From: Candidatus Staskawiczbacteria bacterium RIFCSPHIGHO2_02_FULL_34_10
GTDB taxonomy: Bacteria > Patescibacteriota > Minisyncoccia > Minisyncoccales > Staskawiczbacteraceae
NCBI GenBank assembly: GCA_001821915.1
Contig: MHOR01000029.1
Span: 39,941-47,136, forward strand
Reading direction: 5' to 3'
Length of the DNA stretch: 7,196 nt
This document shows positions 6,277 to 7,196 of this stretch, one piece after another (position 1 is the first letter of the stretch; each line of letters starts with the position of its first letter). A program made the position numbers and the translations under genes. The notes beneath the pieces are model-generated. The model was not told where the DNA came from. It saw only the letters and a program-made list of their open reading frames with translations, and searched no databases.

Positions 6277-6311
6277 GGCTTATCGCCTTGCTGATAAGCC
6301 TCCTTATTTTT
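6277..6311 (+). terminator. Probable intrinsic terminator downstream of the aldolase gene
   Basis: GGCTTATC (6277-6284) and GATAAGCC (6293-6300) form a perfect 8-bp stem with an 8-nt loop, followed by TCCTTATTTTT. It is about 215 bp after the aldolase stop, which is far, so it could instead end a small transcript of the spacer. The T tract is interrupted. Confidence 0.5.
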
Positions 6312-6455
6312 GGAAGTTTTCGTTTTAAAATATGCAACCTTCGTTACGAATATTATTAAAAGTGGAACTACGAGGTGGTTTTTGGTTTGTAAAATTTTAT
6401 ATTTAGTATAGGATATAAACAGTGATTTCAGTTTTAGTTGGTTCATTGATAAAAA

Positions 6456-6461
6456 AAGGAG
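6456..6461 (+). promoter_or_regulatory. Strong Shine-Dalgarno site (AAGGAG)
   Basis: AAGGAG lies 7 nt before the ATG at 6469, an ideal spacing. It fixes the start of the 112-aa gene and is the only clear Shine-Dalgarno in the window; the five metabolic genes lack one. Confidence 0.8.
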
Positions 6462-6468
6462 CACAAAA

Positions 6469-6807
6469 ATGAATAGCGGAAAGTATGATAGTATTTATGG
6501 TAAGCATTTTAATGTTTTTTTTGAAAATGATTTTATTTTAGTTCAGTCTGCTGGTTTTAGGATTAGCGTTGGTATTAAGGATAAAAGAGGTAGGGGAGTT
6601 ATACACGAATGGTTGTTGGAATACCCTTTTTATAATAATCACGAAATTCCAAAAGAATCTGTGTGTGGTTGGGGTTTATCTATAAGTGAGAGTAGCACAA
6701 ACAGAATTGTGATTATTGTTAGGGAGGATGGTTTAAAATATACTTTTACTATTACTTGTACTAATGAAAATGAAAAAATAAAGTTAGTTGAAGTAAAATG
6801 GAAGTAA
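6469..6807 (+). CDS. Hypothetical protein, 112 aa
   Basis: I do not recognise a family. The gene is supported by a strong ribosome binding site, a clean ATG and TAA, and an intrinsic terminator 11 bp after the stop. The protein alternates hydrophobic and polar residues in short runs (NVFFENDFILVQ, RISVGIKD, RIVIIVRED, YTFTITCT, KLVEVKW), which suggests a small all-beta domain. It has no signal peptide or membrane segment and so is probably cytoplasmic. It contains two cysteines (66 and 97) and a tryptophan/glycine-rich CGWGLS turn. Base composition is more AT-rich than that of the metabolic genes, and no palindromic repeat lies inside it. With its own terminator it is probably a single-gene unit. 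It could be a recent acquisition or a lineage-specific orphan. Confidence 0.75.
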   Translation: MNSGKYDSIYGKHFNVFFENDFILVQSAGFRISVGIKDKRGRGVIHEWLLEYPFYNNHEIPKESVCGWGLSISESSTNRIVIIVREDGLKYTFTITCTNENEKIKLVEVKWK

Positions 6808-6818
6808 TCAGTATATAG

Positions 6819-6849
6819 AGTACTCATCTACTAAGATAGAGTACTTTTT
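6819..6849 (+). terminator. Intrinsic terminator after the 112-aa gene
   Basis: AGTACTC (6819-6825) pairs with GAGTACT (6839-6845); inside, ATCT (6826-6829) pairs with AGAT (6834-6837) around ACTA, leaving one bulged A. A TTTTTATTT tract follows directly. It begins 11 nt past the stop codon. Confidence 0.8.
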
Positions 6850-6863
6850 ATTTAAAAATTAAT

Positions 6864-6893
6864 TTGACATAGTAACATAATATTTAGTAATAT
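6864..6893 (+). promoter_or_regulatory. Putative promoter of the GAF-domain gene
   Basis: A perfect TTGACA at 6864-6869 is followed after 18 bp by TAATAT at 6888-6893. This would start transcription near 6900 and give a leader of about 100 nt that contains the structured element at 6919-6992. It lies just after the previous gene's terminator. Confidence 0.5.
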
Positions 6894-6918
6894 TACTGTA
6901 AGAATTAAAATATTATAG

Positions 6919-6992
6919 TACTTTGAGTTACGATTTCTTGGTAAAAATACCTGAAACTTACTCCTTAATAAGGCATTTCGTAATTCAAAGTA
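6919..6992 (+). promoter_or_regulatory. Structured leader upstream of the GAF-domain gene (three-way-junction fold)
   Basis: TACTTTGAGTTACGA (6919-6933) pairs with TCGTAATTCAAAGTA (6978-6992) over 15 positions, with one G-T wobble in RNA terms. The interval holds two further hairpins: TTTC..GGTA-AAAA-TACC.GAAA (6934-6956) and CCTTA-A-TAAGG (6963-6973). The outer stem ends 8 nt before the ATG at 7001, so it covers the place where a ribosome binding site would be. I match it to no known riboswitch. It may be a cis-acting RNA, an inverted-repeat operator, or a repeat element. Confidence 0.5.
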
Positions 6993-7000
6993 TAGTAACT

Positions 7001-7196
7001 ATGAAAAAAGCGCCAATTCCAAAAAATGAATCAGAAAGAATAGCGTCATTAAATTCTTTAGGTATTCTTGATACCCCGCCAGAAGAACGCTTTGACCAGC
7101 TTACTCGTTGCGCAACAAAAATTTTTCATGTGCCTATTTCAACTTTAACATTCATTGATGTAAATCGAGAATGGTTTAAGTCGTGTCAGGGCCTAG
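7001..7196 (+). CDS. GAF-domain sensor or signalling protein, 5' part
   Basis: The first 65 residues are present and the frame runs off the window. ESERIASLNSLGILDTPPEE (10-29), RFDQLTRCATKIF, and VPISTLTFIDVNREWFKSCQG are typical of the start of a GAF domain found at the N-terminus of histidine kinases, diguanylate cyclases and related signalling proteins (the LDTPPEERFDRIT...VDxxRQWFKS pattern). GAF domains bind small ligands or chromophores. The output domain lies outside the window, so the role is unknown. ATG 7001 is the natural start for this family; no Shine-Dalgarno is visible, and the 5' side is occupied by the structured leader. Confidence 0.88.
   Translation, partial: MKKAPIPKNESERIASLNSLGILDTPPEERFDQLTRCATKIFHVPISTLTFIDVNREWFKSCQGL

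Larger units (their letters stand above)
6064..6468. other. Gene-poor 405-bp spacer
   Basis: No convincing gene is present; a 77-codon minus-strand frame here lacks a Shine-Dalgarno, family features and sensible composition. The stretch contains a 12-bp palindrome AATAGATCTATT (6090-6101), a family A repeat (6164-6186), a terminator-like hairpin (6277-6311), and an outer pairing of CTTCCAA (6216-6222) with TTGGAAG (6310-6316) that encloses the hairpin. The AT-rich part around 6387-6419 (TTGTAA, TATAGG, TATAAA) may hold the promoter of the next gene, but no box pair has good spacing. An unrecognised small RNA cannot be excluded. Confidence 0.55.

Noticed and set aside
6231..6464. 77-codon minus-strand frame in the spacer
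   Set aside because: It has no Shine-Dalgarno, covers the terminator-like hairpin, and shows no domain-like pattern.
1..7196. CRISPR array, insertion sequence, tRNA or rRNA
   Set aside because: No regularly spaced direct repeats, no transposase frame, and no cloverleaf or rRNA-like segment was seen; the repeats are dispersed short palindromes.

Overview
The window looks like a piece of a small, AT-rich bacterial genome of the Candidate Phyla Radiation (Patescibacteria) type. The evidence is indirect: a transketolase split into two genes, a eukaryote-like class I fructose-bisphosphate aldolase, mostly absent Shine-Dalgarno sequences, and several short palindromic repeat families (TTCGACARGCTCAG, TAACGGGG and TTGCGTAGCGATGCGG types) that I recall as common in such genomes. 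No rRNA or other taxonomic marker is present, so this placement is an inference. TAG, TAA and TGA are all used as stops, and TGA ends a gene in an ATGA overlap, so nothing suggests a recoded TGA.

Layout. Positions 1-1656 (minus strand) hold most of an FAD-linked oxidase of the GlcD/D-lactate dehydrogenase type, whose 3' end lies outside the window. A 131-bp divergent spacer with a plausible promoter separates it from a plus-strand carbohydrate cluster: transketolase N-terminal subunit (1788-2669), transketolase C-terminal subunit (2807-3814), a PfkB-family sugar kinase (3811-4857, ATGA overlap) and class I fructose-bisphosphate aldolase (4972-6063). A 405-bp gene-poor stretch follows, with one repeat copy and a terminator-like hairpin. 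Next come an unrecognised 112-aa protein with its own strong ribosome binding site and terminator (6469-6807), a promoter with a highly structured leader (6864-6992), and the start of a GAF-domain protein (7001 to the edge).

How the genes fit together. The two transketolase subunits, the aldolase and the sugar kinase form a module joining the non-oxidative pentose phosphate pathway to lower glycolysis: C2 transfer between sugar phosphates, sugar phosphorylation, and reversible cleavage of fructose-1,6-bisphosphate to triose phosphates. The FAD oxidase is divergent and may be a separate function.

The most striking signal is that all five of these metabolic genes carry a short palindromic repeat inside the reading frame, as an extra peptide in a loop or near the C-terminus, with the frame kept open. 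This resembles what is known for Rickettsia palindromic elements. Further repeat structures sit between genes: a 130-bp inverted-repeat block between the transketolase subunit genes and an 89-bp hairpin element before the aldolase gene.
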